From NCBI GenBank assembly GCA_031260455.1, contig JAIRJW010000055.1, positions 1 through 64,000 of the forward strand: 64,000 nt of DNA, in the 5' to 3' direction. Below the pieces are notes generated by a model that did no database searches, was not told where the DNA came from, and saw nothing but the letters and a program-made list of their open reading frames with translations. The position numbers and the translations under genes were made by a program. Position 1 is the stretch's first letter. Every line of letters starts with the position of its first letter. This document shows, in pieces, positions 54,475 to 63,737 of this stretch. This DNA is from Fluviicola sp. Lineage in GTDB: Bacteria; Bacteroidota; Bacteroidia; Flavobacteriales_D; Crocinitomicaceae.

Positions 54475-55587
54475 TTATCTAAAGTGTTTTTTCAAATCCA
54501 GTAAGGGCTTTTCGAAATATCGGTAAGAAACAACGGATAATAAGGTGTTCAAACCAAAGAGGAGTATGAAATAAAGGATAAACCACCCGAAGTTCTGATT
54601 CATGCTGAAATATTCAAAGGTTTTACAGAGATAAAAGATGACGATGCAATGGAAAAGATAGAAGCCATAAGTCAGTTTTCCTGCTTTTTTAAAGAAGGGA
54701 ATGCGGTCCGCTTTAAAGAATGAATGTTTTGCTGTTAGTTGCTCTATGAGAATAAAAGCGAAAAAGGTTCCGGAAATAATTCGTTCCAGCGCGATTAGTT
54801 TTCCGGGAAACAGGCAGGGACCCAGGAACAGAAATGTGATTCCGGCAAGATAGATTCCTGCAATCTGCCATTTTTTTAAATCCCTGATAAAAGGAATAGT
54901 CGTTTTCTCAAAGAGCCATGTGGCCATCAGCCCACCGATCGCCATATCGGAAATCACACTTAGGGAATGATAGTAGAGGATGCTTATATTGTCGGCATTC
55001 AGGAAACGGAAGACGACCGAACCGAGAATGATGAGAAGAAAAAATAATTGAAACGACCGGATGGATTTCCATTTCAGGAAACCGATGATTAGCGCCCAGC
55101 CAACATAGAATTGTTCTTCGATACTGACGCTCCAGGTAGTAGTGAGAAAATTAATACTATCATGGCTTCCGTGAATGATCTCATCGAAATTGGAGAGGAA
55201 GAGGGCGTAACGCCAGAATTCATGAACCGTTGGCGTTCCGAAAGGCAGGTTTGGAAAAACAAAGAATCCGAATAGTATAATGACGAAATACAAAGGCCAG
55301 AGACGCAGGATTCTTCGAACCAGGAAGAATCCGATATGAATGCGTCCTTTTTCTTTCAGTTCTTTTAACAGCAGGTAAGTAATCAGGAATCCACTCAGAA
55401 CAAAGAACAAATTCACTCCATAATGTCCGATAGAAGTCAGTTTGCGGATTGCCAATATGGGTATTGCATCAAAAAAAGATCCCCAGATCTCCCGGTTGAT
55501 GGTAAAGGCATGAAATAGGAAAACCATCAAAGCACCGATGAATCTCAATCCGTTCAGATTCTCAAAATGAATTTTCTCTTGCTCCAT
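54475..55587 (-). CDS. Acyltransferase family 3 membrane protein (OafA-like)
   Basis: The protein has 370 residues from MEQEKIHFENLNGLRFIGAL. Ten hydrophobic segments are visible. Family marks are LNGLRFIGALMVFLFH (catalytic His), GVNLFFVLSGFLITYLLL and RILRLWPLYF. It transfers acyl groups, usually acetyl, to sugars of surface polysaccharides across the inner membrane. The longer frame with TTG at 55614 overlaps a -7 box, so the ATG at 55587 is the start. It stands alone. Confidence 0.87.
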   Translation of the reverse strand: MEQEKIHFENLNGLRFIGALMVFLFHAFTINREIWGSFFDAIPILAIRKLTSIGHYGVNLFFVLSGFLITYLLLKELKEKGRIHIGFFLVRRILRLWPLYFVIILFGFFVFPNLPFGTPTVHEFWRYALFLSNFDEIIHGSHDSINFLTTTWSVSIEEQFYVGWALIIGFLKWKSIRSFQLFFLLIILGSVVFRFLNADNISILYYHSLSVISDMAIGGLMATWLFEKTTIPFIRDLKKWQIAGIYLAGITFLFLGPCLFPGKLIALERIISGTFFAFILIEQLTAKHSFFKADRIPFFKKAGKLTYGFYLFHCIVIFYLCKTFEYFSMNQNFGWFILYFILLFGLNTLLSVVSYRYFEKPLLDLKKHFR

Positions 55588-55611
55588 CCTTAACTTTCTG
55601 TTGAAGTGATC

Positions 55612-55619
55612 CAAATGTA
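55612..55619 (-). promoter_or_regulatory. -7 box (TACATTTG) for the acyltransferase gene
   Basis: The minus strand reads TACATTTG, which fits TAnnTTTG, 24 bases before the ATG at 55587. Confidence 0.55.
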
Positions 55620-55692
55620 GTTATTTCGGTTTAAATGGGCCCATAAAGGCTTTTCTGGGTATGGCTTTTCCGGATGCTATTGTTTTTTCTGA

Positions 55693-55700
55693 TACATTTG
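55693..55700 (+). promoter_or_regulatory. -7 box (TACATTTG) for lhgO
   Basis: TACATTTG fits TAnnTTTG and ends 18 bases before the ATG at 55719. Confidence 0.55.
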
Positions 55701-55718
55701 CAGAAAATTTACTGATTC

Positions 55719-56930
55719 ATGGCATTCGACATAGCAATTATAGGAGGAGGAATCGTTGGAGCGGCAACATTCTACAAATTGCAAATAAGATACCCGGATC
55801 TGACCATTGTACTGATCGAGAAAGAGGCAAAACTGGCGGATCACCAAACGGGGAATAATTCTGGAGTAATTCACAGTGGATTGTATTATAAGCCTGGATC
55901 TCTGAAAGCGAAAAACTGTATTGCCGGAAGACATGAATTGGTTGCTTTTGCCAAAGAGTACAATATTGCTCATGATGTTTGCGGGAAGGTTGTAGTGGCT
56001 ACTGATCCTGCCGAACTTCCTCATATGGATAAAATTTTTCAGAATGGTCTGGCTAACAATACCGAAGGAATTGAAATGATCGATGCCAAACGTGTGAAAG
56101 AAATTGAGCCATATGTAGAAAGTATTGGTGGAATCTGGGTTCCTTGTACAGGGATCATAGATTTTCGTGGAGCTACTGAGAAAATGGCAGAGATTGCCCT
56201 TTCCATACAGCCGGATAGTGCGATGAAACTGAATCACGAAGTAATCGGAATCGAGCGTTCTGCTGAAAAAACAACTGTGGTAACCAATCAGGGAAATATC
56301 GAAGCAAAATACCTCATTTTCTGTGGTGGACTCCAGGCAGACCGTCTGGCGAAAAAAGACGGGGTGAAACTGAAAGAAAAGGTAGTCGGTTTCCGTGGAG
56401 ATTATTATGAATTGACCGAAGAAGCAAAGCACAAGGTGAAAAACCTGATTTACCCGGTACCAAATCCGGATTTTCCGTTCCTGGGCGTACACTTTACGCG
56501 GATGACGAACGGTGAGATCGAATGTGGTCCGAATGCGGTGTTTACCTTTAAACGTGAAGGATACGGAAAAACGGATTTCTCGATGAAAGATACGTTTGAT
56601 GCTCTTTCATACAAAGGAACGTGGAAGCTTTTTTTCAATAATATGAAATTCGGGATTGATGAATACAGACGCGCGTTCTCGAAGCGTTTGTTCCTGAAAA
56701 CGCTTCAGCGTATAATTCCAAGCTTGACGATGGAAGATATTCATCCGGGAAGAGCGGGAGTTCGTGCGTTGCTTTTAGCTGAAGATGGTGATACCCGCGA
56801 CGATTTCCGTTTTGAATTTCACGATAATTCGATCCATGTACTGAATGCCCCATCCCCGGCTGCTACGGCTTCGTTGGCCATCGGCGGTCAGATTGCTGAT
56901 GAAGCAGAGAAGCATTTCTGTTTGAAATAA
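55719..56930 (+). CDS. lhgO: L-2-hydroxyglutarate oxidase
   Basis: The protein has 403 residues. The FAD-binding N terminus FDIAIIGGGIVGAATFYKL is followed by the family block QTGNNSGVIHSGLYYKPGSL, and by FRGDYYEL and GPNAVFTFKREGY further on. The C terminus PAATASLAIGGQIADE is typical. It oxidises L-2-hydroxyglutarate to 2-oxoglutarate, a repair of a side product of malate dehydrogenase, passing electrons to the quinone pool or oxygen. It converges on the ArsR-like gene, whose stop is 7 bases away. Confidence 0.92.
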   Translation: MAFDIAIIGGGIVGAATFYKLQIRYPDLTIVLIEKEAKLADHQTGNNSGVIHSGLYYKPGSLKAKNCIAGRHELVAFAKEYNIAHDVCGKVVVATDPAELPHMDKIFQNGLANNTEGIEMIDAKRVKEIEPYVESIGGIWVPCTGIIDFRGATEKMAEIALSIQPDSAMKLNHEVIGIERSAEKTTVVTNQGNIEAKYLIFCGGLQADRLAKKDGVKLKEKVVGFRGDYYELTEEAKHKVKNLIYPVPNPDFPFLGVHFTRMTNGEIECGPNAVFTFKREGYGKTDFSMKDTFDALSYKGTWKLFFNNMKFGIDEYRRAFSKRLFLKTLQRIIPSLTMEDIHPGRAGVRALLLAEDGDTRDDFRFEFHDNSIHVLNAPSPAATASLAIGGQIADEAEKHFCLK

Positions 56931-56936
56931 ACTATT

Positions 56937-57227
56937 TTAACCAATCAAACTTTTACAGAAGTGATAATTTTCCCGGTTTAGGGTAATATGATATTGGTGA
57001 TGTGCATACTCCAAGTGGACTAAATCTGCTTCTTTCAGCATTCGGATGTGGTTATGAACTGCAGTTACAGACATTTTCAATACGTTACTCATATCCGTAT
57101 TCCTGAATGATTTGTTTTCACAGAGAAGTCGAAGCATTTTTGCCCTTGCAGGATGTGCCATTGCTCTTCCGAATTGAGAGAGAATGAGTTCTTCACTTGT
57201 GTATTTGTTGGCTTTGATAGCTCCCAT
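56937..57227 (-). CDS. ArsR-like winged-helix regulator
   Basis: The protein has 96 residues from MGAIKANKYTSEELILSQFG. The winged-helix core reads GRAMAHPARAKMLRLLCENK, then SFRNTDMSNVLKMSVTAVHN and HIRMLKEADLVHLEYAHHQY. This is an ArsR-type fold without the usual metal-binding Cys pair in the recognition helix, so it may sense another signal. The longer frame to 57278 runs into AT-rich intergenic sequence and lacks conserved residues. A perfect palindrome at 57343 lies in the divergent region between this gene and yaaA. Confidence 0.82.
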   Translation of the reverse strand: MGAIKANKYTSEELILSQFGRAMAHPARAKMLRLLCENKSFRNTDMSNVLKMSVTAVHNHIRMLKEADLVHLEYAHHQYHITLNRENYHFCKSLIG

Positions 57228-57342
57228 AATGTAGAGTTTAAAAATGACTATTTGCTTTAAGTTAAGATAAAAGATCAATTTTTCAAATAGTATTTTTGTT
57301 AAATTTCAATATTTGGACATAACAACATTTAGATATTTAAAC

Positions 57343-57358
57343 TTAACAATATTGTTAA
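57343..57358. promoter_or_regulatory. Perfect palindrome between the ArsR-like gene and yaaA
   Basis: TTAACAATATTGTTAA is a perfect 16-base palindrome with ArsR-type dyad spacing, about 115 bases from the regulator start and 75 from yaaA. It is a candidate operator for either gene. Confidence 0.5.
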
Positions 57359-57432
57359 ATTCAAATTTTTAGATTTAGAAATTCCGAATATTGATTTATA
57401 TGTAAATTAGTAGTTGTTACAAGCAATATTTT

Positions 57433-58197
57433 ATGAAAATTCTTATCTCCCCAGCAAAATCAATTAATGAAAATTGTCAGTTCCCGGATTTTGATTTTAC
57501 CCAGCCCATTTTTTCCAAAGAAGCAAAAACACTGGCAGGAAAACTGAAAAAACTTAGAACTAAAGATATTATGGAATTGATGCATGTTTCGAAAGATATT
57601 GCTGAGTTAAATGTGAACAGGAATAAGAAATGGTATTTATCTGCTGAGCCAACAGACGAAGTGAAACCGGCAGCCTTTTTGTTTGCCGGAGAAGTGTACC
57701 GGGGATTGAATGTGGAAACACTTTCTGCTTCCGAATTGGAAAAAGCACAGAAGAGCCTGCGCATTTTGTCCGGGATGTATGGCCTGCTCAAACCGATGGA
57801 TTTGATCCATCCGTACCGATTAGAAATGGGGACGAAGTGGGATATCAAGGAAAACATCAGGAACCTGTACCAGTTTTGGGGAGATAAACTGACTAAATCT
57901 TTACTGAAAGAAATGGATGAAGATGAAGCAGTTATCAATCTGGCATCCAATGAATATAATAAAGCAATCAATTGGAAATTGATTAAAAATCAGGTTGTCA
58001 CTCCCGTGTTCAAGGAATTTAAAAACAGCGAATACAAAATCATTATGGTTTTTGCGAAACATGCCAGGGGGGTAATGACCAGGTACATTATTCAGAATGA
58101 AATTCAAAACTTGGAAGATCTGAAAGCCTATCACTTAGATGGATACGCTTTTGATGAAAAACAGTCTTCTTTTACAGAATGGGTCTTTACCCGGTAA
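57433..58197 (+). CDS. yaaA: Peroxide-stress protein YaaA
   Basis: The protein has 254 residues. The family blocks are present: MKILISPAKSIN at the start, LFAGEVYRGLNVETLS near 91, the RILSGMYGLLKPMDLIHPYR block and NLASNEYNKAI. YaaA proteins lower free iron and protect DNA under peroxide stress. The cytoplasmic location is as expected, with no signal. It is divergent from the ArsR-like gene across a 205-base AT-rich region, so control by that regulator is possible but not shown. Confidence 0.93.
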   Translation: MKILISPAKSINENCQFPDFDFTQPIFSKEAKTLAGKLKKLRTKDIMELMHVSKDIAELNVNRNKKWYLSAEPTDEVKPAAFLFAGEVYRGLNVETLSASELEKAQKSLRILSGMYGLLKPMDLIHPYRLEMGTKWDIKENIRNLYQFWGDKLTKSLLKEMDEDEAVINLASNEYNKAINWKLIKNQVVTPVFKEFKNSEYKIIMVFAKHARGVMTRYIIQNEIQNLEDLKAYHLDGYAFDEKQSSFTEWVFTR

Positions 58198-58269
58198 CAG
58201 TGAACAAGCAGCTTGTTTTATTTCAGCCAATCGTTCTTCTTAACATTTTTCTGATGAAAAAGAAAAACT

Positions 58270-58277
58270 TACCTTTG
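58270..58277 (+). promoter_or_regulatory. -7 box (TACCTTTG) for sdaA
   Basis: TACCTTTG fits TAnnTTTG. It is 57 bases before the ATG at 58334, and the longer in-frame start at 58292 would lie in its leader. Confidence 0.5.
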
Positions 58278-58333
58278 CAGCAGGTGAGAATGTGTTTACT
58301 TTACGTAACCTTGCGTCTTTAAAATTCACCCCA

Positions 58334-59758
58334 ATGGAACAAATTAGCGTCTTTGATATTTTCAAAATAGGAGTAGGACCCTCAAGCTCGCATACGATGG
58401 GACCATGGAGGGCTGCACAGCAGTTCATGAACCTGTATAAAACCCATCCCGGAATCAAAAAAATCAGGCGAATTCATGTAGATTTGTACGGATCACTGGC
58501 GAAAACCGGGAAAGGACATGGAACCGATATTGCTGTTCTTTTGGGATTAATGGGTGAAGATCCGGTTACCATTGATGTGAATACGATCCATCCAAAATTT
58601 GAAAAGATCCACCAGACAAAGACACTGGAAATTTGTGGTAAACAGGTCATTACTTTCAATCCGGATACAGATCTGGTTTTTCACTTTGACCAATCGCTTC
58701 CCGGGCATCCGAATACGTTGGTATTGACAGTAACCATGATGGATGGATTTGAAGAATCTCATACCTATTATTCTGTTGGTGGTGGATTTGTAGTGGAAGA
58801 AGGTGCAGAGGAAAAAGGTGTTTCTGATTCTGTCAAGTTACCTTTCCCGATTGAGACGGCTGCAGATCTGAAAAAATACTGTGAGGAGCAAAAAACAAGT
58901 ATTTCGGAAATCGTCATGAGGAATGAACTGGCCTGGAGATCGCAGGAAGAAACTATTGCAGGTTGTATGACAATTTGGGATGTGATGCGGGAATGTGTTT
59001 ACCGGGGAGTGAATACTCAGGGAATATTGCCTGGCGGACTCCATGTAAAACGCAGAGCTTGCGAGATGAGTCAGCGCCTGTTAAATGGCATTGTCTGTAA
59101 GGATTCGAAAGATTTTATCCGACAAATCCAGTCTACCAGCAATATTTTTCAGAATACACTGAACTGGGTAAGCTGCTTTGCACTTTCAGTGAACGAAGAA
59201 AACGCGGCTTTCGGAAGAGTTGTCACAGCGCCCACAAATGGTGCTTCGGGAGTGATTCCGGCTGTTTTGATGTACTATGTATGTTTTGCCGGGGGAGCGG
59301 AAGACAAAGATATTGTTCGCTTCATGATGGTCGCGGCTGAGATCGGAAGTATTTTCAAGAAACGTTCCACCATTTCAGCTGCTATGGGAGGTTGCCAGGC
59401 AGAAATCGGCGTTTCTTCAGCCATGGCAGCGGCAGCGCTGACAGAATGCCTGGGAGGAAACCCGAACCAGGCTATGATGGCGGCAGAAATAGCGATGGAA
59501 CACCATTTGGGACTGACTTGTGACCCGATCGGGGGCTTGGTTCAGATTCCATGTATCGAGCGCAACACTATGGGAGCGATCAAAGCGATCACAGCGTGTC
59601 AGCTGGCATTGCAAGGCAATCCGGATACAGCAAAAGTATCATTGGATGGAGTCATCAAAACCATGTGGGAGACAGCTTTAGATATGAATGAAAAGTATAA
59701 GGAAACTTCCGACGGAGGATTGGCGACAAATATTCCGGTAAATATTTCAGAATGTTAA
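58334..59758 (+). CDS. sdaA: L-serine ammonia-lyase (iron-sulfur type)
   Basis: The protein has 474 residues from [20 protein letters not shown], where [12 protein letters not shown] is the beta-domain signature. The alpha domain follows, with the cluster cysteines in [14 protein letters not shown] and [19 protein letters not shown]. The two domains are fused in one chain, as in E. coli SdaA. It deaminates serine to pyruvate and needs an oxygen-sensitive 4Fe-4S cluster. The 14-codon extension starting at 58292 is rejected because the conserved domain begins at this ATG. Confidence 0.95.
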   Translation: MEQISVFDIFKIGVGPSSSHTMGPWRAAQQFMNLYKTHPGIKKIRRIHVDLYGSLAKTGKGHGTDIAVLLGLMGEDPVTIDVNTIHPKFEKIHQTKTLEICGKQVITFNPDTDLVFHFDQSLPGHPNTLVLTVTMMDGFEESHTYYSVGGGFVVEEGAEEKGVSDSVKLPFPIETAADLKKYCEEQKTSISEIVMRNELAWRSQEETIAGCMTIWDVMRECVYRGVNTQGILPGGLHVKRRACEMSQRLLNGIVCKDSKDFIRQIQSTSNIFQNTLNWVSCFALSVNEENAAFGRVVTAPTNGASGVIPAVLMYYVCFAGGAEDKDIVRFMMVAAEIGSIFKKRSTISAAMGGCQAEIGVSSAMAAAALTECLGGNPNQAMMAAEIAMEHHLGLTCDPIGGLVQIPCIERNTMGAIKAITACQLALQGNPDTAKVSLDGVIKTMWETALDMNEKYKETSDGGLATNIPVNISEC

Positions 59759-59793
59759 GTGGAAAAGCATAACTAATTTCAAAAGAGATGAGA

Positions 59794-59833
59794 GACGGGG
59801 TCAATGACACTTGGCACCTACTTTATTAAGTGC
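59794..59833. repeat. Possible REP-like extragenic remnant
   Basis: The stretch begins GACGGGGTCAATGACACTTG and continues GCACC. A GACGGGGTCA-like opening is a shape I associate with REP elements linked to TnpA-REP (RAYT) transposases. Only one copy is seen in this window, so it may be a single relic. Confidence 0.35.
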
Positions 59834-59976
59834 TCAGAGTTGGAAAAGCGACTTTATAATCAATAAATTGGTCTGAAACATCCTGATAGTAAGATTATAA
59901 ATTTGTATGAAAAATAAAAATCAATGCTGGACTTCCGGTTTTAACAGCTACTATTTTTTAGAAGTGGTCACTCAGC

Positions 59977-60678
59977 CTATAATTTCCGGTTGTGAAATTC
60001 CTTTGTAAGTTCTTTGTATTCTTCTGTATAGTTTCTATACTCATCACGGATACAAAACGATGATTCCTGTACGTTCGTTTGTTGTTTTCTCAGGGAAACA
60101 ATTGTCCTGGTTTGCTTGCCCGGCTTTCCGAAAATGGTAATGAGATTTGCAGGAAATAAGTTTTTTTGATCGGCATGCTGAACAAATGCTTCATGAGCTT
60201 CAAAAGGAAGAATGATCCAGGCTTTTCCTGCAGGAGAAAGCAATCTGGAAATAGCATCCAGGAGCTCTGAGAAAGTCAGGCTATCCGTATGGCGTGCCAG
60301 TGACTTTTGCTTATCCGGGTTTTTGAAACTGTTTTCGAAAAATGGCGGATTGCTGATGATGGCATCGAATTGAAATTCTGGCCAGTAGTTCTGTATTGCC
60401 TGGTTTACGATCAAAATCCGGGAAGTAAATGGATTGTTCCAGGCATTGATTTGTGCATCGAGGAAAGCCTCCTCTGAAATTTCAAGCCCGATGATTTCTT
60501 CGAAAGGAAAACGTTGGGCACACATAAGTGTAAGAACTCCGGTCCCGGTTCCGATGTCCAGTAATTTTCCGGGGGAATCCCAATGACAGAGCGTGCCGAG
60601 AACCATTGAATCAGTTCCGACTTTCAGAGCTGCATGTTGTTGTTGGATTTGAAAGTGCCTGAATCGAAAAACATTCAT
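59977..60678 (-). CDS. trmN6: tRNA1(Val) (adenine(37)-N6)-methyltransferase (YfiC/TrmN6)
   Basis: The protein has 233 residues. The SAM site is LLDIGTGTGVLTLMCA near residue 40 and the amino-methyltransferase motif is ISNPPFFENS near 110. The N terminus FRFRHFQIQQQHAALKVGTD is typical. It methylates N6 of adenosine next to the anticodon of tRNA-Val. It shares one base with the end of rimM and is the third gene of the S16 operon. Confidence 0.88.
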   Translation of the reverse strand: MNVFRFRHFQIQQQHAALKVGTDSMVLGTLCHWDSPGKLLDIGTGTGVLTLMCAQRFPFEEIIGLEISEEAFLDAQINAWNNPFTSRILIVNQAIQNYWPEFQFDAIISNPPFFENSFKNPDKQKSLARHTDSLTFSELLDAISRLLSPAGKAWIILPFEAHEAFVQHADQKNLFPANLITIFGKPGKQTRTIVSLRKQQTNVQESSFCIRDEYRNYTEEYKELTKEFHNRKL

Positions 60679-61208
60679 TATTCGTCCAGATACATTTCAA
60701 TGAGTCCTTCTGGAGCTGCTACATACAGGGTTTTTGCTTTTCGATCCACTTTTTGTACCAATCCGGGAATGAACGGAATCAAGACCTCTTTTTCGTTTTG
60801 CATCACCAGGATCAAGGGATTGATGTTGTTATCGAGAACCTGTTCAATGATTCCTACTTTGCCATAAGTAACATCCACCAGCTGAAACCCCATGATTTCA
60901 TGGTCGTAGAAATGTATGTCGTCCAACTCGGGTAAAACGGAAAGCGGAAGGTAACAGCTTTTTCGAAGAATGACCTTGGCATCATTTTCGGAGTCAATGC
61001 CTTCCAGTTTTACTGCTGCAAATCCTTTATTTTTTAATTGAAAAGACTGCACAAAAAAAGGAGTGAGTTGCCCGTTAATATCGATAAAAAAAGCATCAAG
61101 TGTGCGGTAATCTTCAGGGTTAGTTACGTCTAAAAAAAGCGAAACTTCACCTTTGTATCCGTGAAGTTTCGCAATATAACCAAGTTGAAAGCAATCAGAT
61201 TGTTGCAT
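60678..61208 (-). CDS. rimM: Ribosome maturation factor RimM
   Basis: The protein has 176 residues: an N-terminal beta-barrel domain (CFQLGYIAKLHGYKGEVSLF) and a C-terminal PRC-barrel domain (FYDHEIMGFQLVDVTYGKVG and LIPFIPGLVQKVDRKAKTLY). It binds S19 and helps the 30S head to mature. It lies 18 bases after the rpsP stop, the same order as in many bacteria. Confidence 0.93.
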   Translation of the reverse strand: MQQSDCFQLGYIAKLHGYKGEVSLFLDVTNPEDYRTLDAFFIDINGQLTPFFVQSFQLKNKGFAAVKLEGIDSENDAKVILRKSCYLPLSVLPELDDIHFYDHEIMGFQLVDVTYGKVGIIEQVLDNNINPLILVMQNEKEVLIPFIPGLVQKVDRKAKTLYVAAPEGLIEMYLDE

Positions 61209-61226
61209 TGATCAACTTTAAATGAA

Positions 61227-61787
61227 TTAAGCTTCAGTTTCTTCTGCAGGAGTATCTTCAGCAGGAGCATCCGTTGTTTCTTCAGCAGCATCTGTTTCTT
61301 CCACAGGAGCTTCAGCTTCTTCAACAGCTGGTGTGTTTTTAGCTTCAATTGTTTTTGCTTTGGTCTCATTTGCTTCAACTTCAGCTTTCAAACGAGCAGC
61401 TTTGTCAGCAGCAGCATTTTTCCCAAGGCCTTCGATTTTACCCTGAATTTTAGACGCTTTCTCAGCTTCCCAAGCAGCAAATTTAGCTTCTACCTGATCA
61501 GCAGTTAAAGCACCTTTTGCGATACCTTTCAACAGGTGGTTTTTATACAAAACTCCTTTGTAAGAAAGAATAGCGCGGGCAGTATCAGTCATTTCAGCAC
61601 CTGTTCCAACCCATTTCAAAGTAGATTCAAAGTTGATGTTGATTGTTGCAGGGTTTGTGTTTGGATTATAAGTTCCCAGTTTTTCGATGAACTTTCCGTC
61701 ACGCTTAGCGCGTGAATCTGCTACTACTACATGGAAAATAGCTTTCCCTTTTTTTCCGTGTCTTTGCAAACGAATACGTGTTGCCAT
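61227..61787 (-). CDS. rpsP: 30S ribosomal protein S16 with long acidic tail
   Basis: The protein has 186 residues. Residues 1-80 are S16 (ATRIRLQRHGKKGKAIFHVV, then DGKFIEKLGTYNPNT and the GVLYKNHLLKGIA segment). The rest is an extension rich in Ala, Glu and Lys that ends in an acidic tail (APAEDTPAEETEA). Such tails occur in Bacteroidota S16 and their role is not known. It leads the rpsP-rimM-trmN6 operon and has a well-formed promoter. Confidence 0.95.
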   Translation of the reverse strand: MATRIRLQRHGKKGKAIFHVVVADSRAKRDGKFIEKLGTYNPNTNPATININFESTLKWVGTGAEMTDTARAILSYKGVLYKNHLLKGIAKGALTADQVEAKFAAWEAEKASKIQGKIEGLGKNAAADKAARLKAEVEANETKAKTIEAKNTPAVEEAEAPVEETDAAEETTDAPAEDTPAEETEA

Positions 61788-61863
61788 AAAATGTTAATTG
61801 TTTGAGGTACAAAACCCCGGTTAAAAATGAATATTAACTTCTGTTTAACGAATAAACAGGGTG

Positions 61864-61893
61864 CAAAGATAGGAAAAGCTTCAGAATCTGCAA
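61864..61893 (-). promoter_or_regulatory. rpsP promoter (TTG, 19-base spacer, TATCTTTG)
   Basis: On the minus strand TTG (61891-61893) and TATCTTTG (61864-61871) are 19 bases apart, a close match to the Bacteroidota consensus. The leader to rpsP is about 75 bases. Confidence 0.7.
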
Positions 61894-62074
61894 ATAAAAA
61901 GAGGCAAGATATTTTCTCCTTGTCTCAAACCGGTAACAATTCAATAGCATCAGTGTATCCCGGAAAGAAGACAGTAAGTATGGGTAAAGTTAATTTTTCA
62001 TAAGCTAAACTATTTGAGATTTTTTGCAATTTAGGCATCAGAAGTTAAATTATGCAGACATAATATTTAAAATA

Positions 62075-62731
62075 ATGCACGAAAAAATTGACCAGTTGAG
62101 AGAGATTGTAGAAGAGAAGTTCAGAAACGAAAGCGCAGACCATGACTGGTACCATGTCGAACGGGTTTTGAAGCTTGCCGAATTTATCCAGGGAAAGGAA
62201 GGTGGGAATTTGGAGGTGGTTCAGGCAGCGGCATTATTGCATGATATTTCTGACCACAAACTGAATGGGGGAATCAAAAATGACTGCGCAAGAGTTTCCC
62301 GTGAAATTTTAACTTCACTGGGCGCGGACCCGGAATTTATTGAGTGTGTATGTGAAATTGTGGATCGGGTTTCATTCAAAGGGGCAGGAGTGGAGGACGA
62401 AACCGGAAGCATTGAACTGGCCATTGTGCGGGATGCTGACCGCCTGGATGCCATTGGGGCAATTGGAATCGCACGCGCTTTTCACTACGGAGGAAAAAGA
62501 AACTGTTCGCTATATGATCCGGATCTGGCTCCGTCATTACATGCCAGCTTTGAAGCATATTCATCCGGTGAATCACATACCCTGAACCATTTTTTCGAAA
62601 AGTTGTTATTACTCAAAGACCGGTTGACAACGCCAGCGGCTCAGGAGATTGGTTTGGAAAGACATGAATTGATGCAGCATTTTGTTGATTCTTTCCTGGA
62701 AGAGTGGAATGTAAACGTAAAATGGAGATAA
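62075..62731 (+). CDS. HD-domain phosphohydrolase (YedJ-like)
   Basis: The protein has 218 residues from MHEKIDQLREIVEEKFRN. The metal ligands are the His in DHDWYHVERV, His56-Asp57 in LLHDISDHK, and the Asp in VRDADRLDAIGAIG. The GIARAFHYGG and HFFEKLLLLKDRLTT blocks match YedJ-type proteins. It should cleave phosphate esters of nucleotides or related compounds. The longer frame to 62024 is rejected, since the conserved part starts at the ATG at 62075. Confidence 0.85.
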   Translation: MHEKIDQLREIVEEKFRNESADHDWYHVERVLKLAEFIQGKEGGNLEVVQAAALLHDISDHKLNGGIKNDCARVSREILTSLGADPEFIECVCEIVDRVSFKGAGVEDETGSIELAIVRDADRLDAIGAIGIARAFHYGGKRNCSLYDPDLAPSLHASFEAYSSGESHTLNHFFEKLLLLKDRLTTPAAQEIGLERHELMQHFVDSFLEEWNVNVKWR

Positions 62732-62788
62732 TTTACTAAATCTGTTTACTAAAACATGATTGTCCGAAAAAAATAGCAATTTTACGGA

Positions 62789-63736
62789 ATGATTGAACAC
62801 GTTGCGCTTGGAATAGATATTGGTGGGACCAATACAGCATACGGTCTGGTAAATCGAAAAGGGGAAGTACTTTTTGAGGAGTCAGTTGCTACAGCTGATT
62901 ATCGGGACCCGGAAGATCTGGTTGAGAAAATTTACCAGGACATCAAAAACAATAGTTACCTGGATAATCTGCTTGGTTTGGGAGTGGGGGCTCCGAATGG
63001 AAATGCCTTCACCGGAAATATCGAATTTGCTCCGAATCTGAAATGGAAAGGTGTGATCCCGATCGCGGAATTATTCGAACAGAAGTTTCATCGCCCGACC
63101 TTGCTGGCGAATGATGCAAATGCAGCAGCAATTGGAGAGCATTTGTTTGGAAATGCGAAAGACCTGAATGATTTTGTATTGATAACACTTGGTACAGGAC
63201 TTGGTTCCGGGATTTTTATAAACGGCGAATTAATCGTAGGTTCCCAGGGATTTGCGGGAGAATACGGACATATTCGAGTGGTGCCAAACGGTCGTTCCTG
63301 TGGTTGCGGAAGAAAGGGATGTCTGGAAACGTATGTTTCAAGTACGGGAGTGGTTCGCAGTGTAAAAGAACTGGAAAGTCTGCACAAAGCAAACTCGTCG
63401 TTGGCCAGCCTTTCAAATGTTACGGCGAAAAAAGTGTTCGAAGCTGCAAATTCGGGTGATCAGTTTGCATGTGAAATCGTAGACTATACTGCGGAAATGC
63501 TTGGAATTTCCCTGGCAGATTTCGCCGCCTTCTCCAATCCGAAAGCCTATGTGCTTTTCGGAGGACTGGCACAAAGCGGGACGTATTTTTCCGAAAAAGT
63601 AAAAAAACACATGGAAGACAACCTGTTACAGATTTACCAGGGGCATATCGAAATCCGCAATTCGGTATTACACGATATGAATGCTGCCGTTTTGGGTACA
63701 GCAGCTTCCATGTTCTGGAGCGCAATTAAAAAATAA
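62789..63736 (+). CDS. ROK-family sugar kinase (glucokinase-like)
   Basis: The protein has 315 residues. The ATP site is LGIDIGGTNTAYGLV near residue 8, the sugar site includes LANDANAAAIGE, and the ROK zinc motif CGCGRKGCLETYVS has Cys171, Cys173 and Cys178. With an intact DIGGTN and LGTGLGSG it should phosphorylate glucose or a related hexose, not act as a repressor, since no HTH is attached. The GH92 gene starts one base after its stop, so sugar from mannan breakdown could feed it. Confidence 0.87.
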   Translation: MIEHVALGIDIGGTNTAYGLVNRKGEVLFEESVATADYRDPEDLVEKIYQDIKNNSYLDNLLGLGVGAPNGNAFTGNIEFAPNLKWKGVIPIAELFEQKFHRPTLLANDANAAAIGEHLFGNAKDLNDFVLITLGTGLGSGIFINGELIVGSQGFAGEYGHIRVVPNGRSCGCGRKGCLETYVSSTGVVRSVKELESLHKANSSLASLSNVTAKKVFEAANSGDQFACEIVDYTAEMLGISLADFAAFSNPKAYVLFGGLAQSGTYFSEKVKKHMEDNLLQIYQGHIEIRNSVLHDMNAAVLGTAASMFWSAIKK

Positions 63737-63737
63737 A

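Noticed and set aside
58292..58333. Fourteen-codon extension of SdaA
   Set aside because: The conserved beta domain starts directly at [10 protein letters not shown], and the extension reads as leader sequence after the -7 box.
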